Shown piece by piece: positions 27,367 through 37,179 of a stretch of DNA of 64,000 nucleotides. The stretch covers positions 19,592-83,591 of the forward strand of contig CALUPG010000011.1 in NCBI GenBank assembly GCA_944322565.1, in the 5' to 3' direction. Source of the DNA: an uncultured Bacteroidales bacterium. GTDB taxonomy: Bacteria > Bacteroidota > Bacteroidia > Bacteroidales > UBA932. Positions within the stretch are counted from its first letter, which is position 1, and every line of letters starts with the position of its first letter. A program made the translations under genes and the position numbers. Under the pieces are notes generated by a model. That model was not told where the DNA came from, did not search any database, and was given only the letters and a program-made list of their open reading frames with translations.

Positions 27367-29160
27367 ATGACAGATTATGTAGTATCAGCACGGAAATACC
27401 GTCCGGAGAATTTCGAGTCTCTGGTGGGACAGGACAATATAGCCCGTACACTCAAGAATTCTATTCTGAGGGGGCAGCTTGCCCATGCCTATCTGTTCTG
27501 CGGTCCGAGAGGTGTGGGAAAGACCAGTACGGCAAGAATTTTTGCCAAGACAATAAACTGCTCGGATCCCGGTCCGGATATGGAGCCTTGCGGCAAATGT
27601 GAGTCATGCATTTCTTTTTCAGAAGGACGCTCCTATTGTATTCATGAGCTTGACGCGGCGTCCAATAATGGTGTGGATGACATCAAGGCTCTTATGGAGC
27701 AGGTGCGTATACCGCCTCAGGTCGGCAAATACAGCGTATATATCATAGATGAGGTGCACATGCTGTCTCAGGCTGCCTTCAATGCTTTTCTCAAGACTCT
27801 TGAGGAGCCGCCTGCCCATGCCGTATTTATTCTTGCGACTACAGAAAAGCACAAGATACTCCCTACAATCCTGTCTCGGTGCCAGACATACGACTTCAAC
27901 AGGATAACCGTAGACAATATAGTCGGAAACCTAAGGCATATTGCTGAACTTGAACATATAACAATAGATGATGAATCCCTGCATGTCATAGCGATGAAGG
28001 CCGACGGGGCTATGAGAGATGCCCTTACAATCTTTGACCAGACTGTGGCGTTCTGCGGGACCGACATCAAGTATCAGGATGTGCTGTCCAATCTGAATGT
28101 CCTCGATTATGAACATTGTTTCAGCCTTGTGGATGATTTCCTTGCGGGGGATTGTCCGTCTGCTCTGCTGAAATTTGACGAAATTCTTGCCAAGGGCTTC
28201 AATGCGCTTTACTTTGTGTCTGCACTCAGCAGTCATCTGAGAGACTTGATTGTAAGCAAGAGTTCCGGTCTTGATGCGTTGCTGGAATTGCCTGACTCCC
28301 TGAAGAAAAGATATAAGGCCCAGGCAGACAGATGTCCGATGAAGTTTCTGTATGATGCCCTGGCTCTGACTGTCCAGTGTGAGTCCGGCTACAGGCAGAG
28401 TGTGAATCCTCGCCTGCATATTGAGTTTGCCCTCATGCGGCTATGTGCCCTGTTGAATCCTCTTCAGGCGGAACAGTCTCGTCAACCGGCCCGGGAATCG
28501 CAGATTCCGGCATCTTCTTCCGCTCCGGTCTCACCGGCCGCCGGGGAAGAGAAAAAACCGGCCGTGGAAAAAATGCCTGCCGGAGATAAGGCACCATTCG
28601 GTGAGAAAGGGACGGCCGGGAAAGAACAGGCTCCGGCAGAAGTGGCTGCGGAAAGGCCTGTGTCATCCGACCGTCAGCGCCGCCGTGCGGCAAAGTCAGT
28701 CTTGTCTATAAAGGAAATGTCCAGGGAGGATGCCTCAGACGGAAGTATGCCGGCTGCATCCCGGCAGAAAGCAGGGGAGACCGAAATCCCGACTGATGAA
28801 AGAATTGAGGCCGGATGGCAGGAACTGATCCGCACATATTCTTCCCAGCCGAGGCTTGCAAGCGCACTCGGGGCTTCAAAACTTGAATATGAAGTCAGGG
28901 ATGACAGCAAGACTGTAATATTCAGAGTCGTCAATGTGGCCCAGAAACAATGGATTGAGGAAAAGCGCCTCAGGGAACTTGAAGCGGCACTTCAGAAATC
29001 GGTCGGCTCGTCTGCAATCTCTCTTCGCGTGGATGTCCTTCCCGATGACAGCAGTAAAGTTGAAATCCCGTACACCCAGACGGAGCAGGCACAGGTGCTG
29101 ATGCAGCAGAATGCTGAACTGAGGGAGCTGATTGTGGATCTCGGCTTTGACATAAAATGA
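27367..29160 (+). CDS. dnaX: DNA polymerase III subunit gamma/tau
   Basis: DnaX is the ATPase of the clamp loader. The 597-residue protein has the N-terminal AAA+ domain with Walker A GPRGVGKTSTARIF near residue 45, the zinc module (CSDPGPDMEPCGKCESC, near 64-80), Walker B IIDEVHMLS near 125, and a sensor region ATTEKHKILPTILSRC. After the collar (to about 365) comes an Ala/Pro/Glu/Lys-rich linker and a C-terminal domain of about 120 residues ending LIVDLGFDIK. I see no strong slippery poly-A site for a separate gamma form. The ATG at 27367 was chosen over a TTG at 27358. Confidence 0.95.
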   Translation: MTDYVVSARKYRPENFESLVGQDNIARTLKNSILRGQLAHAYLFCGPRGVGKTSTARIFAKTINCSDPGPDMEPCGKCESCISFSEGRSYCIHELDAASNNGVDDIKALMEQVRIPPQVGKYSVYIIDEVHMLSQAAFNAFLKTLEEPPAHAVFILATTEKHKILPTILSRCQTYDFNRITVDNIVGNLRHIAELEHITIDDESLHVIAMKADGAMRDALTIFDQTVAFCGTDIKYQDVLSNLNVLDYEHCFSLVDDFLAGDCPSALLKFDEILAKGFNALYFVSALSSHLRDLIVSKSSGLDALLELPDSLKKRYKAQADRCPMKFLYDALALTVQCESGYRQSVNPRLHIEFALMRLCALLNPLQAEQSRQPARESQIPASSSAPVSPAAGEEKKPAVEKMPAGDKAPFGEKGTAGKEQAPAEVAAERPVSSDRQRRRAAKSVLSIKEMSREDASDGSMPAASRQKAGETEIPTDERIEAGWQELIRTYSSQPRLASALGASKLEYEVRDDSKTVIFRVVNVAQKQWIEEKRLRELEAALQKSVGSSAISLRVDVLPDDSSKVEIPYTQTEQAQVLMQQNAELRELIVDLGFDIK

Positions 29161-29224
29161 CATTCACAAGACAATCAGGACTTATTGCGTAAATCAGATA
29201 CATAATCTTCAACAATAATATTCC

Positions 29225-29995
29225 ATGAAACTGCGTTGCGAAAATCTTGTCAAAAAATATGGTGTCCGGACAGTTGTGAAAGGGGTGTCCATGGAGGCTG
29301 AGCAGGGTGAGATAGTCGGATTTCTCGGACCGAACGGAGCCGGCAAGACGACCAGCTTCTATATGATAACCGGCCTGATTGTCCCCAATGGAGGACGGAT
29401 ATTCCTGGATGAGGAGGACATCACCTCCCTGCCCATGTACAGGCGTGCACAGAAAGGAGTAGGATATCTTGCCCAGGAAGCATCGGTTTTCCGCCGTATG
29501 TCGGTCGAAGACAACATCATGTCAGTGATGGAGATGAAAGGCTACAAAAAGGCGGAGCGGAAAGAACGGCTTGAGTCCCTTATAGAGGAGTTCGGCCTGC
29601 AGAAAGTACGCAAGAGCCTCGGTATCCAGCTCTCTGGAGGAGAAAGACGCCGCTGTGAAATAGCCCGCGCCCTGTCAATTGACCCCAAGTTCATTCTGCT
29701 TGACGAACCGTTCGCAGGAGTTGACCCGATAGCTGTGGAAGATATACAGCATATTATCGCCAAACTGAAATACAAGAATATAGGCGTAATCATCACAGAC
29801 CATAATGTCGGCGAGACACTTGCCATCATAGATAGGGCTTACCTTCTGTATGAAGGTACGATTCTCCAGAGCGGCACTCCCGAACAGCTCGCTGCCGATG
29901 ATGAGGTCCGCACCAAGTATCTTGGCTCCAACTTTGTGCTCAAGCGTTCTATAGCCCTTGACACTCCCGCTCCGGGCAGCAGTTCAGGTCAGTAG
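29225..29995 (+). CDS. lptB: LPS export ABC transporter ATP-binding protein LptB
   Basis: LptB is the ATPase that, with LptF and LptG, extracts lipopolysaccharide from the inner membrane for transport to the outer membrane. The 256-residue protein has Walker A GPNGAGKTTSFYMITG near residue 38, the LptB Q-loop region GVGYLAQEASVFRRMSVEDN near 80, signature LSGGERRRCEIARAL near 138, Walker B LLDEPFAGVDPIAV near 160 and the His-switch ITDHNVGETL near 195. These are LptB-specific features. The final seven bases overlap the stop of the convergent response-regulator gene, leaving no room for a conventional terminator between them. Confidence 0.95.
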   Translation: MKLRCENLVKKYGVRTVVKGVSMEAEQGEIVGFLGPNGAGKTTSFYMITGLIVPNGGRIFLDEEDITSLPMYRRAQKGVGYLAQEASVFRRMSVEDNIMSVMEMKGYKKAERKERLESLIEEFGLQKVRKSLGIQLSGGERRRCEIARALSIDPKFILLDEPFAGVDPIAVEDIQHIIAKLKYKNIGVIITDHNVGETLAIIDRAYLLYEGTILQSGTPEQLAADDEVRTKYLGSNFVLKRSIALDTPAPGSSSGQ

Positions 29996-31137
29996 GCATA
30001 TGTCCTGACATCATCGGCGGTAATCCTGTCTCCGGAAAGAATCAGAAGCCTTTCCACCACATTGCGGAGTTCCCGGATGTTGCCTGTCCATGACTTGTCC
30101 ATAAGGAGCCGCATGGCTTCCTTGTCGACTTCTCTTTTGGACAGAGCGGATTCTGAACATATCTGGTCCATGAAATATTCAACCAGGAGAGGGATGTCGG
30201 ACTTTCTTTCATCAAGTGAAGGCACATTGATGACAATCACGCTCAGTCTGTGGTAAAGGTCTTCCCTGAAATTCCCCCTGGCGATTTCTTCTTTGAGATT
30301 CTTGTTGGTTGCGGCGATAACACGTACATCCACGGTTATGTCCTTGTCGCTGCCGACTCTTGACAGTTTCTTTTCCTGAAGTACCCTGAGAACTTTTGCC
30401 TGGGCGGCGAGGCTCATGTCTCCGATTTCATCAAGGAAAAGAGTTCCTCCGTCGGCCTGCTCGAATTTCCCCTTGTGTTGCTTGATTGCTGAGGTGAAGG
30501 CCCCTTTCTCATGGCCGAAAAGTTCGCTTTCAATCAGTTCGGAAGGTATGGCGGCGCAGTTTACTTCAATATATGGCATGGCTGAACGGCTGCTCTTCTG
30601 GTGCAGGGTACGGGCGACAAGTTCCTTTCCTGTGCCGTTCGCTCCGGTCACCAGTACTCTTGCATCTGTAGGAGCCACCCTGTCTATCATTTCCCGGATG
30701 TGCTGGATTGCAGGAGAGTCGCCTATCATCTGCTGGCCGTATACTTTTTTGGTAAGCCTTCTGGTCTCGGAGACAAGGGAGACCTTTTCGGTGGCATTCT
30801 TTATTGTTATGAGTATCCTGTTGAGGTCCAATGGTTTCTGAATGAAGTCAAAGGCTCCTTTCTTTATGCATTCGACTGCAGTGTCAATGTCACCATGTCC
30901 GGAAATCATTATTATCGCCGAGTCCACGCCGTCATTGTGGAGCCTGTCAAGTACTTCCACTCCGTCCATCCCGGGCATTTTTATGTCGCAGAAAATGACA
31001 TTGTATTTTTCCTTTTCCGCCATCTCGCATCCGGCGGAACCGTCTTCAGCTACATCAACATCATAGCCTTCATCTGAGAGGATTTCTTTCAGCGAGTTCC
31101 TGATGGAGCGCTCGTCGTCAATAACAAGAAGTTTCAT
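29989..31137 (-). CDS. NtrX-like sigma-54 activating response regulator lacking a DNA-binding domain
   Basis: The 382-residue protein has a receiver domain (about 1-120, phospho-acceptor Asp51 in FCDIKMPGMDG and the lysine in FIQKPLD) followed by a sigma-54-interacting AAA+ ATPase domain (about 140-375) with Walker A GANGTGKE and the sigma-54 contact loop GAFTSA in place of the usual GAFTGA. It stops at WTGNIRELRNVVERLLILSGDRITADDVRTYAY, where family members normally continue with a Fis-type helix-turn-helix. It may therefore act without specific DNA binding. The likely partner is the NtrY-like kinase at 33577-37179. The gene is alone on its strand, divergent from cmk. Confidence 0.9.
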   Translation of the reverse strand: MKLLVIDDERSIRNSLKEILSDEGYDVDVAEDGSAGCEMAEKEKYNVIFCDIKMPGMDGVEVLDRLHNDGVDSAIIMISGHGDIDTAVECIKKGAFDFIQKPLDLNRILITIKNATEKVSLVSETRRLTKKVYGQQMIGDSPAIQHIREMIDRVAPTDARVLVTGANGTGKELVARTLHQKSSRSAMPYIEVNCAAIPSELIESELFGHEKGAFTSAIKQHKGKFEQADGGTLFLDEIGDMSLAAQAKVLRVLQEKKLSRVGSDKDITVDVRVIAATNKNLKEEIARGNFREDLYHRLSVIVINVPSLDERKSDIPLLVEYFMDQICSESALSKREVDKEAMRLLMDKSWTGNIRELRNVVERLLILSGDRITADDVRTYAY

Positions 31138-31200
31138 CTGCTGTAATTTTCATGTGCGTACAAATATCGGACATTTTTTATCAGTTTGCATAAAAATTTA

Positions 31201-31208
31201 TAATTTTG
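31201..31208 (+). promoter_or_regulatory. Candidate -7 element for cmk-ispH
   Basis: TAATTTTG matches TAnnTTTG, 18 bases before the cmk ATG at 31227. The -33 region is T-rich but poorly spaced. Confidence 0.45.
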
Positions 31209-31226
31209 TCAGCTAAACATGTACTG

Positions 31227-31931
31227 ATGCGTATACCTGACATTATCATTGCGGTCGACGGATATTCTTCCACGGGCAAGAGTTCTTTTGCGAGACTGAT
31301 TGCGCGTGAGTTCGGTTTCCAGTATCTTGATTCGGGGGCCCTGTATCGCGGAGTCACCCTTTTTGCCATAGAAAACGGCCTCATTTCTCCCGACGGTACG
31401 ATTGACATCCCGGCTATGGAAGCTGCGCTGGAGACTCTGGACATCCATTTTGAAGGAGCCGGAGACGGGAGCTGCACTTTTATGGGAGACAGATGTGTAG
31501 AAAAGGACATAAGGACTCTGGCGGTTTCCGGCAAAGTGAGTCCGGTGGCTGCCATGCCGCAAGTGAGGGAGTATGTGGACAGGCGGCTGCGGCTTCTCGG
31601 AGGGAAGAAGCGCGCCGTGCTTGACGGGAGGGATATCGGGACCACAGTCTTTCCTGATGCCGAACTTAAGATTTTCATGACGGCCGATGTTGAAGTCAGG
31701 GCCATGAGAAGGATGAAGGAAATGCAGTCAAAGGGGGAAAATGTCAGATTCGAGGATGTCCTGCACAATCTCCAGGAACGGGACTACATTGATTCGCACC
31801 GGGAGGTGTCGCCCCTTGCCATGGCAAAGGATGCAATAGTGCTTGACAATTCCCGGATGACTCTTGATGACCAGATGGTATGGCTCAGGAACATCATGCG
31901 CAAAAAGTTCAATTTGACAGACAAGGACTAA
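31227..31931 (+). CDS. cmk: Cytidylate kinase
   Basis: Cmk phosphorylates CMP and dCMP, salvaging nucleotides from RNA turnover. The 234-residue protein has the P-loop AVDGYSSTGKSSFA near residue 10, the LDSGALYRGVTLFA segment near 32, the CMP-binding region VSPVAAMPQVREYV near 100 and VLDGRDIGTTVFP near 130, with the lid RRMKEMQSKGE near 155. The ATG at 31227 gives the family start; an upstream TTG at 31206 lies on the promoter element and is unlikely. ispH follows after 11 bases. Confidence 0.95.
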   Translation: MRIPDIIIAVDGYSSTGKSSFARLIAREFGFQYLDSGALYRGVTLFAIENGLISPDGTIDIPAMEAALETLDIHFEGAGDGSCTFMGDRCVEKDIRTLAVSGKVSPVAAMPQVREYVDRRLRLLGGKKRAVLDGRDIGTTVFPDAELKIFMTADVEVRAMRRMKEMQSKGENVRFEDVLHNLQERDYIDSHREVSPLAMAKDAIVLDNSRMTLDDQMVWLRNIMRKKFNLTDKD

Positions 31932-31942
31932 AGCTTGTATTT

Positions 31943-32887
31943 ATGAGCATAACCGTAGATATTGACAGCAATTCGGGATTCTGTGCGGGAGTCATCCGCG
32001 CCATAGGCAAAGCCGAGGAATTTCTGGACGGTACTGCCGGAAACGGGAAAAAACTATTTTCTCTCGGGGCAATAGTGCACAATGATGCTGAACTGAAAAG
32101 GTTGGAAGACAAGGGTCTCGTATGCATTGACCGCGACGACCTCGACGACATGCTTGATGCGGATGGCGAGAATCTGCTTATCAGAGCTCACGGCGAGCCT
32201 CCCCAGACCTACACGAAAGCCCGAGCCCATGGGTTTACGGTTGTCGACTGTACATGTCCGGTAGTCCTCAAGTTACAGAAAAGCATAAGGGAGGCGTATG
32301 CGGCCCTCAGGGACAGGAACGGTCAGATTGTAATTTTCGGCAAGCCGGGTCATGCTGAGGTGCTTGGGCTGATAGGCCAGGTAGAGGGCAATGCCGTCGT
32401 GATAGAGGACATGAGAATGCTTGTTGACGCTGTTGCCGCCGGCTCCATTGACCTCAGGCGTCCTGTTGAGATTTTTTCGCAGACGACAAAGAGTCCGGCA
32501 GAATATGCTTCAGTGTGTGCGCGCCTTGAACAGATGATGGCTGACGCCAATGAACTCTCCGTAGAAAGGTTCAAGGGAACGAGAATGTTTGTCCGTCACA
32601 ACACAATCTGTTCACAGGTTGCGACTCGCCATGCCAAGCTGTCGGCTTTTGCTGTTGAGCATGACATTGTGATTTTTGTGTCCGGAAAGTCCAGCTCCAA
32701 CGGAAAAGTCCTGTGTGAGAGGTGCAAGTCTCTGAATATCAGAACGTATCATATTGACTCGCCTGATGAGCTCCGAAAGGAGTGGTTTCGTCCGGACGAT
32801 AAGGCGGGCGTCTGCGGTGCTGCTTCCACTCCGAAATGGCTGCTTGAAGACGTGGCGGCAGAGATACGGTCATATAATGACAAGTGA
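31943..32887 (+). CDS. ispH: 4-hydroxy-3-methylbut-2-enyl diphosphate reductase
   Basis: IspH makes isopentenyl and dimethylallyl diphosphate in the last step of the MEP isoprenoid pathway, using an oxygen-sensitive [4Fe-4S] cluster. The 314-residue protein keeps the three cluster cysteines at Cys14 (NSGFCAGV), Cys105 (CTCPVV) and Cys223 (NTICSQVATR), the diphosphate-binding histidines (IVHN, RAHG, GHAEV), the SQTT motif and the SSSN segment near 255. MiaA uses dimethylallyl diphosphate from this pathway. The ATG at 31943 gives the family N-terminus; the frame extends upstream into cmk but that is not conserved. Confidence 0.95.
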   Translation: MSITVDIDSNSGFCAGVIRAIGKAEEFLDGTAGNGKKLFSLGAIVHNDAELKRLEDKGLVCIDRDDLDDMLDADGENLLIRAHGEPPQTYTKARAHGFTVVDCTCPVVLKLQKSIREAYAALRDRNGQIVIFGKPGHAEVLGLIGQVEGNAVVIEDMRMLVDAVAAGSIDLRRPVEIFSQTTKSPAEYASVCARLEQMMADANELSVERFKGTRMFVRHNTICSQVATRHAKLSAFAVEHDIVIFVSGKSSSNGKVLCERCKSLNIRTYHIDSPDELRKEWFRPDDKAGVCGAASTPKWLLEDVAAEIRSYNDK

Positions 32888-32933
32888 TTGATTCCGACAA
32901 GAAATCATCGGATTTCCGTAATCTTCAGAAAAT

Positions 32934-32964
32934 TTTGCAGAATGACCGACAATTTATAATTTTG
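32934..32964 (+). promoter_or_regulatory. Strong Bacteroidota promoter for efp
   Basis: TTTG at 32934-32937, exactly 19 bases, then TAATTTTG at 32957-32964: a full match to the Bacteroidota TTTG-N19-TAnnTTTG consensus. The predicted leader to the efp ATG at 33007 is about 36 bases. Confidence 0.75.
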
Positions 32965-33006
32965 CAGCCGCAAAAACTTACAGTCAATCATTTAAACGAA
33001 ATATTT

Positions 33007-33573
33007 ATGGCAACAACAGCTGATTTTAAAAACGGTCTTTATCTCAATTTCAACGGCAAGCCTTGCTCAATCGTATGGTTCCAGCATGTTAAGCCGGGCA
33101 AGGGTCCTGCTTTTGTCAAGACCAAGCTCCGTAACCTTGAGAACGGACGTATCCTTGAAAACACATTCACTGCAGGGGCCAAGATTGAGACAATCAATGT
33201 GGAAAGACGGCCTTACCAGTTCCTTTACAAGGACGAGGACGGATACAATTTCATGCACGAAGAGACATTTGAACAGATACACCTCGGAGAGGACATCGTT
33301 GAGAATGCCGACCTTATGAAAGAGGGACAGCATGTTGAGATGATGTTCGTGGCTGACGAGGAAAGATGTCTTACTTGCGAGCTCCCGACATATGTTGAGC
33401 TTGAGGTTACCTATACCGAGCCTGCAGTGAAGGGTGATACGGCATCCACAAGTGCGCTCAAGGAGGCAACTCTTGAAACAGGGGCTACCATCATGGTTCC
33501 GCTCTTCATCAACCAGGGTGAGAAAATCAGGGTCAACACCACTGACCGGTCATACGGCGAGCGTGTAAAATAG
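33007..33573 (+). CDS. efp: Translation elongation factor P
   Basis: EF-P rescues ribosomes stalled on polyproline. The 188-residue length and three beta-barrel domains are standard. The tip loop of domain I, where the modified residue sits, reads HVKPGKGPAF, with Lys32 or so at the apex, flanked by prolines; the sequence RNLENGRILENTF follows. No epmA/epmB or earP gene is in the window, so the modification, if any, is not shown. The ATG at 33007 is preferred because a strong promoter lies between it and the upstream end of this open frame. Its stop is three bases from the stop of the convergent kinase gene. Confidence 0.97.
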   Translation: MATTADFKNGLYLNFNGKPCSIVWFQHVKPGKGPAFVKTKLRNLENGRILENTFTAGAKIETINVERRPYQFLYKDEDGYNFMHEETFEQIHLGEDIVENADLMKEGQHVEMMFVADEERCLTCELPTYVELEVTYTEPAVKGDTASTSALKEATLETGATIMVPLFINQGEKIRVNTTDRSYGERVK

Positions 33574-33576
33574 TCC

Positions 33577-36500
33577 TCATCTGAACTTCGGGAGGCGGAC
33601 GGTGAAGCAAGCTCCTTTCATTACGAAGGAACGCTGATAGAGTATTTCCCCGTTGCACTTCTCGACAATATTCCTGCAGATAGCAAGACCGAGGCCTGTC
33701 CCCGAACTCTTTGTAGTAAAGTTTGGTGTGAAGAGTTTTCCGAGATTCTCCTCTTTGACTCCAGGCCCGTTGTCTTCAAATACGATGTCATAATAGCCGT
33801 CTTTCATGCTGTTGCGTATGAAGATGGCTATTTTTCCTTTTGCCGGCTCCCTGCCTGCTTCGTAATCTTCTTTCTGCTGTATCTCGATGGCCTGAATGGC
33901 ATTTGTCATCAGATTGACGAATACCCGGATGAGCTGAGGCTTCGGGGCCATCACCATGGCTTTGTCAAGCCCCATATAGGATATGGAAATGTTCTCCCTG
34001 TTGTCAAAGATAGTCAGCTGTTCCCGGATAATCTTGTCAAGATCCAGCTCCACAGGCTTCTCACTGTAAAGCTTGGCGAATGTGGAGAATTCGTTGGCCG
34101 TGTCTGTGAGGATGTCGATGTGTTCAAGGATGACAGAGGAGACTTTGTCGAATTTTTCTTCCCATGACGGGTCATTTTTCTGTTTCAGCCGTATGAGCCT
34201 CTGTATCTCAAGTTTTATCGGAGTCAGCGGGTTCTTTATTTCATGGGCCACTTGCCTGGCCATCTCGCTCCATGCCTTGTCGCGTTCAGCCTGTGCGAGT
34301 TTCCTCGTGCTGTCGGAAAGGTCATGCACCATCCGGTTGTAGGCCTCCACAAGTGTGGATATTTCATCTTCCCTCTTGTATATGATGTATTCAAGGCCAT
34401 GGATGTCAGTCGTGTTCATTTTCCGTCCCATCTCAAGTATAGGCCGGAACATCCCGTTGACTATTGTTGTTGACAGTATGACGGTTGCAGCAAGAAGTAT
34501 TATGAAAAGATTGATGATGGTGGCCGAGTGAAAGAATGCATCTCTCTTCAGGTCATACCCCTGGTCGGTATATGGTGCATTCAGTATTGCCACCAGGTGC
34601 CCGTCTGCATTGAACAGCGGTGCGTACAGGGAATAGAATCTGTGTCCGGCGAATTTTTCACGGCTTATGTATATCCTCTGGTTGCCGTATACGATATTAT
34701 AATATGCGTCCTGGTTAATCCTTGAGCCGAATATGCTCCTGTCAAAGATTTCAGGAGTGGTGGACGTGAATATTTTTCCTCCCGGAGTGTAAATGTTTAT
34801 GTCGGACTTGGCCATGCTCCCGGCTTCGTTCATAAGGTCTGAAAATTCGCGGGAATTCAGGGCATGATAGTCTGATGCATATTTTACCCTTGATTCCAGC
34901 ATTGCCTTTATGGTGTTTATTTTGCTGGACATAAGGTTGTACATGCTGTTCTCATTGCGGTTGTAGACAAAGGTCACGCTGGTTGCCGTCATTATAATCA
35001 GCGTCAGGAAAAGTGCCGTGCACATTACCGTGTTGATTCTTGACCGGTAGTAGTTTCTCTTGAAAGTATGCTTCCTGTCTTTCTTTTTCTTCGAGAAAAT
35101 ATACAGGAAGCCGAATACGATCAGTACCAGATAAGAGAATGTCATGAAATACATCATGATGCCGCGGACAGGCCTGGAAATGACAATTATCTCATTGTCA
35201 GATACCCAGTTTACAAAATGCTTGTTTTTCTTTATCTTGAAGATGTCTGTTTTCTGCCTGGACGGCAAGTCCTCTCTGTCATTGCCGGATATTACGGCCG
35301 GATATGCATAATTTCCCCTGAATGTCACCAGTCTGCCGGAAATGTATTTGGCATAGGAGTACAGGGGCGGCACGGATACGGTTCCGGCCTTGCCCCCAAG
35401 TCCGGGGATGTCCATGTATCCTCTGTTCTCTGAATATGCTTTCGGCTTGACTTCCAGGAACATACGGGTGATTCCGGATTTCTCCGAATAATATATGAAC
35501 ATTCCGATATATCCCGGTATGCCGTTTTCATTGACATAGAAGAATCTTGAGTCATCAGCGAGAGGGGTTCCGGTCCTTATCCGCCTGTTGAAATATTCCA
35601 GGCAGTTCATCTTTTCTCCCGAATCAGATGTGACCATGCCTGAATTCGGGCAGAGAGTGACGATGATGTCATAATTCTGAGAGAGTCCCCCGAGGTAATT
35701 CTCTGTGATTCTGTTCAGAATCATTATGCTGCTTCTCGTTTCTCCGGACAGGGTGGACAGGAACGGGTCGCCTGCAATCTCATTTTCAACTGACCGGAGC
35801 TGAATCTCTATCTCAAGGTCCCTGTCGACGGCCAGCCGGTTGGCCCATACGCTGATTCTGTCTTTTTCTTTCTGGTATCCGGTGATTGCCGATACTGCCG
35901 TAAGGTATCCGGCGCATGCTATCGCATAAATGAACAGGAATTTGACGGAGAAGGCATTGTATTTTATGTTGAAATAGTATCTGAATACCGGCTTGAGCAT
36001 CTGTATCAGAAGCAGAATGGAGAAAAAGATGGCCGTGTAGGACAGATAGAAGAGGACTGTATACAGAGTAATCTGATTCCAAAGATACAGCTCAAGCGAT
36101 ATGCTGGAGTTGACGGCCAGACTGTTGATGCTGAAATGCACATAGGCGCAGGTGAGAATCAGGATGCACGATATGGCTGCCGTGTACACGAGCCTTGCCG
36201 TATTCGTATTGGCCCTTCGTATTATTCCTATGAATTGCCTTCGCGCCAGAAATATGCACAGGATGTACAGGCAGATGGCCGTGTTCAGGATAATCATTGC
36301 CCCGAAAGAATACAGTATCCTGCCTCCCGCATAAATTGTCGGAGAAAAAAAATCATAATCCACCTGCTTCCCCAGAAAATAAACGGTCGTTGTCATGCCG
36401 ATCAGGAAGATTATGGTAATTATGAAATTCCTGATTGACCTTCGTGCCCAGAACCACAATATCACGGCGACAGTAATGAGCAGAAGCCCTATCCATCTCA

Positions 36501-37179
36501 GCATGGAGTTGGCGAATAAGGACTTCGGTGCGGTCAGGTCTGCAAGTATTTTGAACATCGGCTCTCCGCCGATGCTGACAGTGGAGCCGCCTGTCTCATT
36601 AAGCGGACAGATATCCTGCCAATAATCCAGTTTCAGCCTCGGGTTGACGCCGTTGCCCATGTCTCCAATGCCCTCGAGCAGGGAATTTTTGATTTCCAGG
36701 CCTCCGACGATACGGCAGTCCACATTGTCCGAGATAATCTTTGCTATATACCATTTGGGGCCAAGATTGACATAGCTGAAATGATCAGTGATTTCAGTCA
36801 ATGGAGAAACCATACTTGACCTCAGGCTTGAGAATCTCTGGAAAATCAGCCTTGAGGCAAGGTCATCGTTCAGTATGGGGAACTGATTGTTCCATGACTG
36901 CAGGGTATCATATACATACCTGTAGACAACCATGTCTTCAGGCAGGTCTTCGAGCTGCATCCATTCGGAATGATCGGCCTCCATTGCTTTCCGCATGTTC
37001 TCGTCAAGAATCTTCAGCCTTTTTTCCAGAATCTTTTCCGTCCTTGCTGCCATGTGTTCCGAATCTGCAGAAGAAGTGGTCATTACCATGGACAGCAGGA
37101 ATACGAGCACGGCTGCGGCTATACAGAATTTATAGCCGTTCTTCACAATATATTTCTTTGTTCCCGACATTTCATTCAT
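33577..37179 (-). CDS. Large NtrY-like sensor histidine kinase, multi-pass membrane protein
   Basis: This 1200-residue kinase has an N-terminal membrane segment (about 16-34), an extracytoplasmic region (about 40-230), a block of six or so transmembrane segments (about 235-450), a second large extracytoplasmic region (about 450-690), two further membrane segments (near 690-715 and 735-755), a third sensor region (about 760-895), a membrane segment (near 897-918), a HAMP-like stretch, and a C-terminal kinase. The H-box EMARQVAHEIKNPLTPIKLE (His979) is of the NtrY type, and N- and G-boxes (NLMTNAIQAIE, FEDNGPGVKEENLG, GTGLGLAICRNIVEKCNG) are complete. Its start overlaps the rlmH stop by eight bases. 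Probable partner: the regulator at 29989-31137. Confidence 0.92.
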   Translation of the reverse strand: MNEMSGTKKYIVKNGYKFCIAAAVLVFLLSMVMTTSSADSEHMAARTEKILEKRLKILDENMRKAMEADHSEWMQLEDLPEDMVVYRYVYDTLQSWNNQFPILNDDLASRLIFQRFSSLRSSMVSPLTEITDHFSYVNLGPKWYIAKIISDNVDCRIVGGLEIKNSLLEGIGDMGNGVNPRLKLDYWQDICPLNETGGSTVSIGGEPMFKILADLTAPKSLFANSMLRWIGLLLITVAVILWFWARRSIRNFIITIIFLIGMTTTVYFLGKQVDYDFFSPTIYAGGRILYSFGAMIILNTAICLYILCIFLARRQFIGIIRRANTNTARLVYTAAISCILILTCAYVHFSINSLAVNSSISLELYLWNQITLYTVLFYLSYTAIFFSILLLIQMLKPVFRYYFNIKYNAFSVKFLFIYAIACAGYLTAVSAITGYQKEKDRISVWANRLAVDRDLEIEIQLRSVENEIAGDPFLSTLSGETRSSIMILNRITENYLGGLSQNYDIIVTLCPNSGMVTSDSGEKMNCLEYFNRRIRTGTPLADDSRFFYVNENGIPGYIGMFIYYSEKSGITRMFLEVKPKAYSENRGYMDIPGLGGKAGTVSVPPLYSYAKYISGRLVTFRGNYAYPAVISGNDREDLPSRQKTDIFKIKKNKHFVNWVSDNEIIVISRPVRGIMMYFMTFSYLVLIVFGFLYIFSKKKKDRKHTFKRNYYRSRINTVMCTALFLTLIIMTATSVTFVYNRNENSMYNLMSSKINTIKAMLESRVKYASDYHALNSREFSDLMNEAGSMAKSDINIYTPGGKIFTSTTPEIFDRSIFGSRINQDAYYNIVYGNQRIYISREKFAGHRFYSLYAPLFNADGHLVAILNAPYTDQGYDLKRDAFFHSATIINLFIILLAATVILSTTIVNGMFRPILEMGRKMNTTDIHGLEYIIYKREDEISTLVEAYNRMVHDLSDSTRKLAQAERDKAWSEMARQVAHEIKNPLTPIKLEIQRLIRLKQKNDPSWEEKFDKVSSVILEHIDILTDTANEFSTFAKLYSEKPVELDLDKIIREQLTIFDNRENISISYMGLDKAMVMAPKPQLIRVFVNLMTNAIQAIEIQQKEDYEAGREPAKGKIAIFIRNSMKDGYYDIVFEDNGPGVKEENLGKLFTPNFTTKSSGTGLGLAICRNIVEKCNGEILYQRSFVMKGACFTVRLPKFR

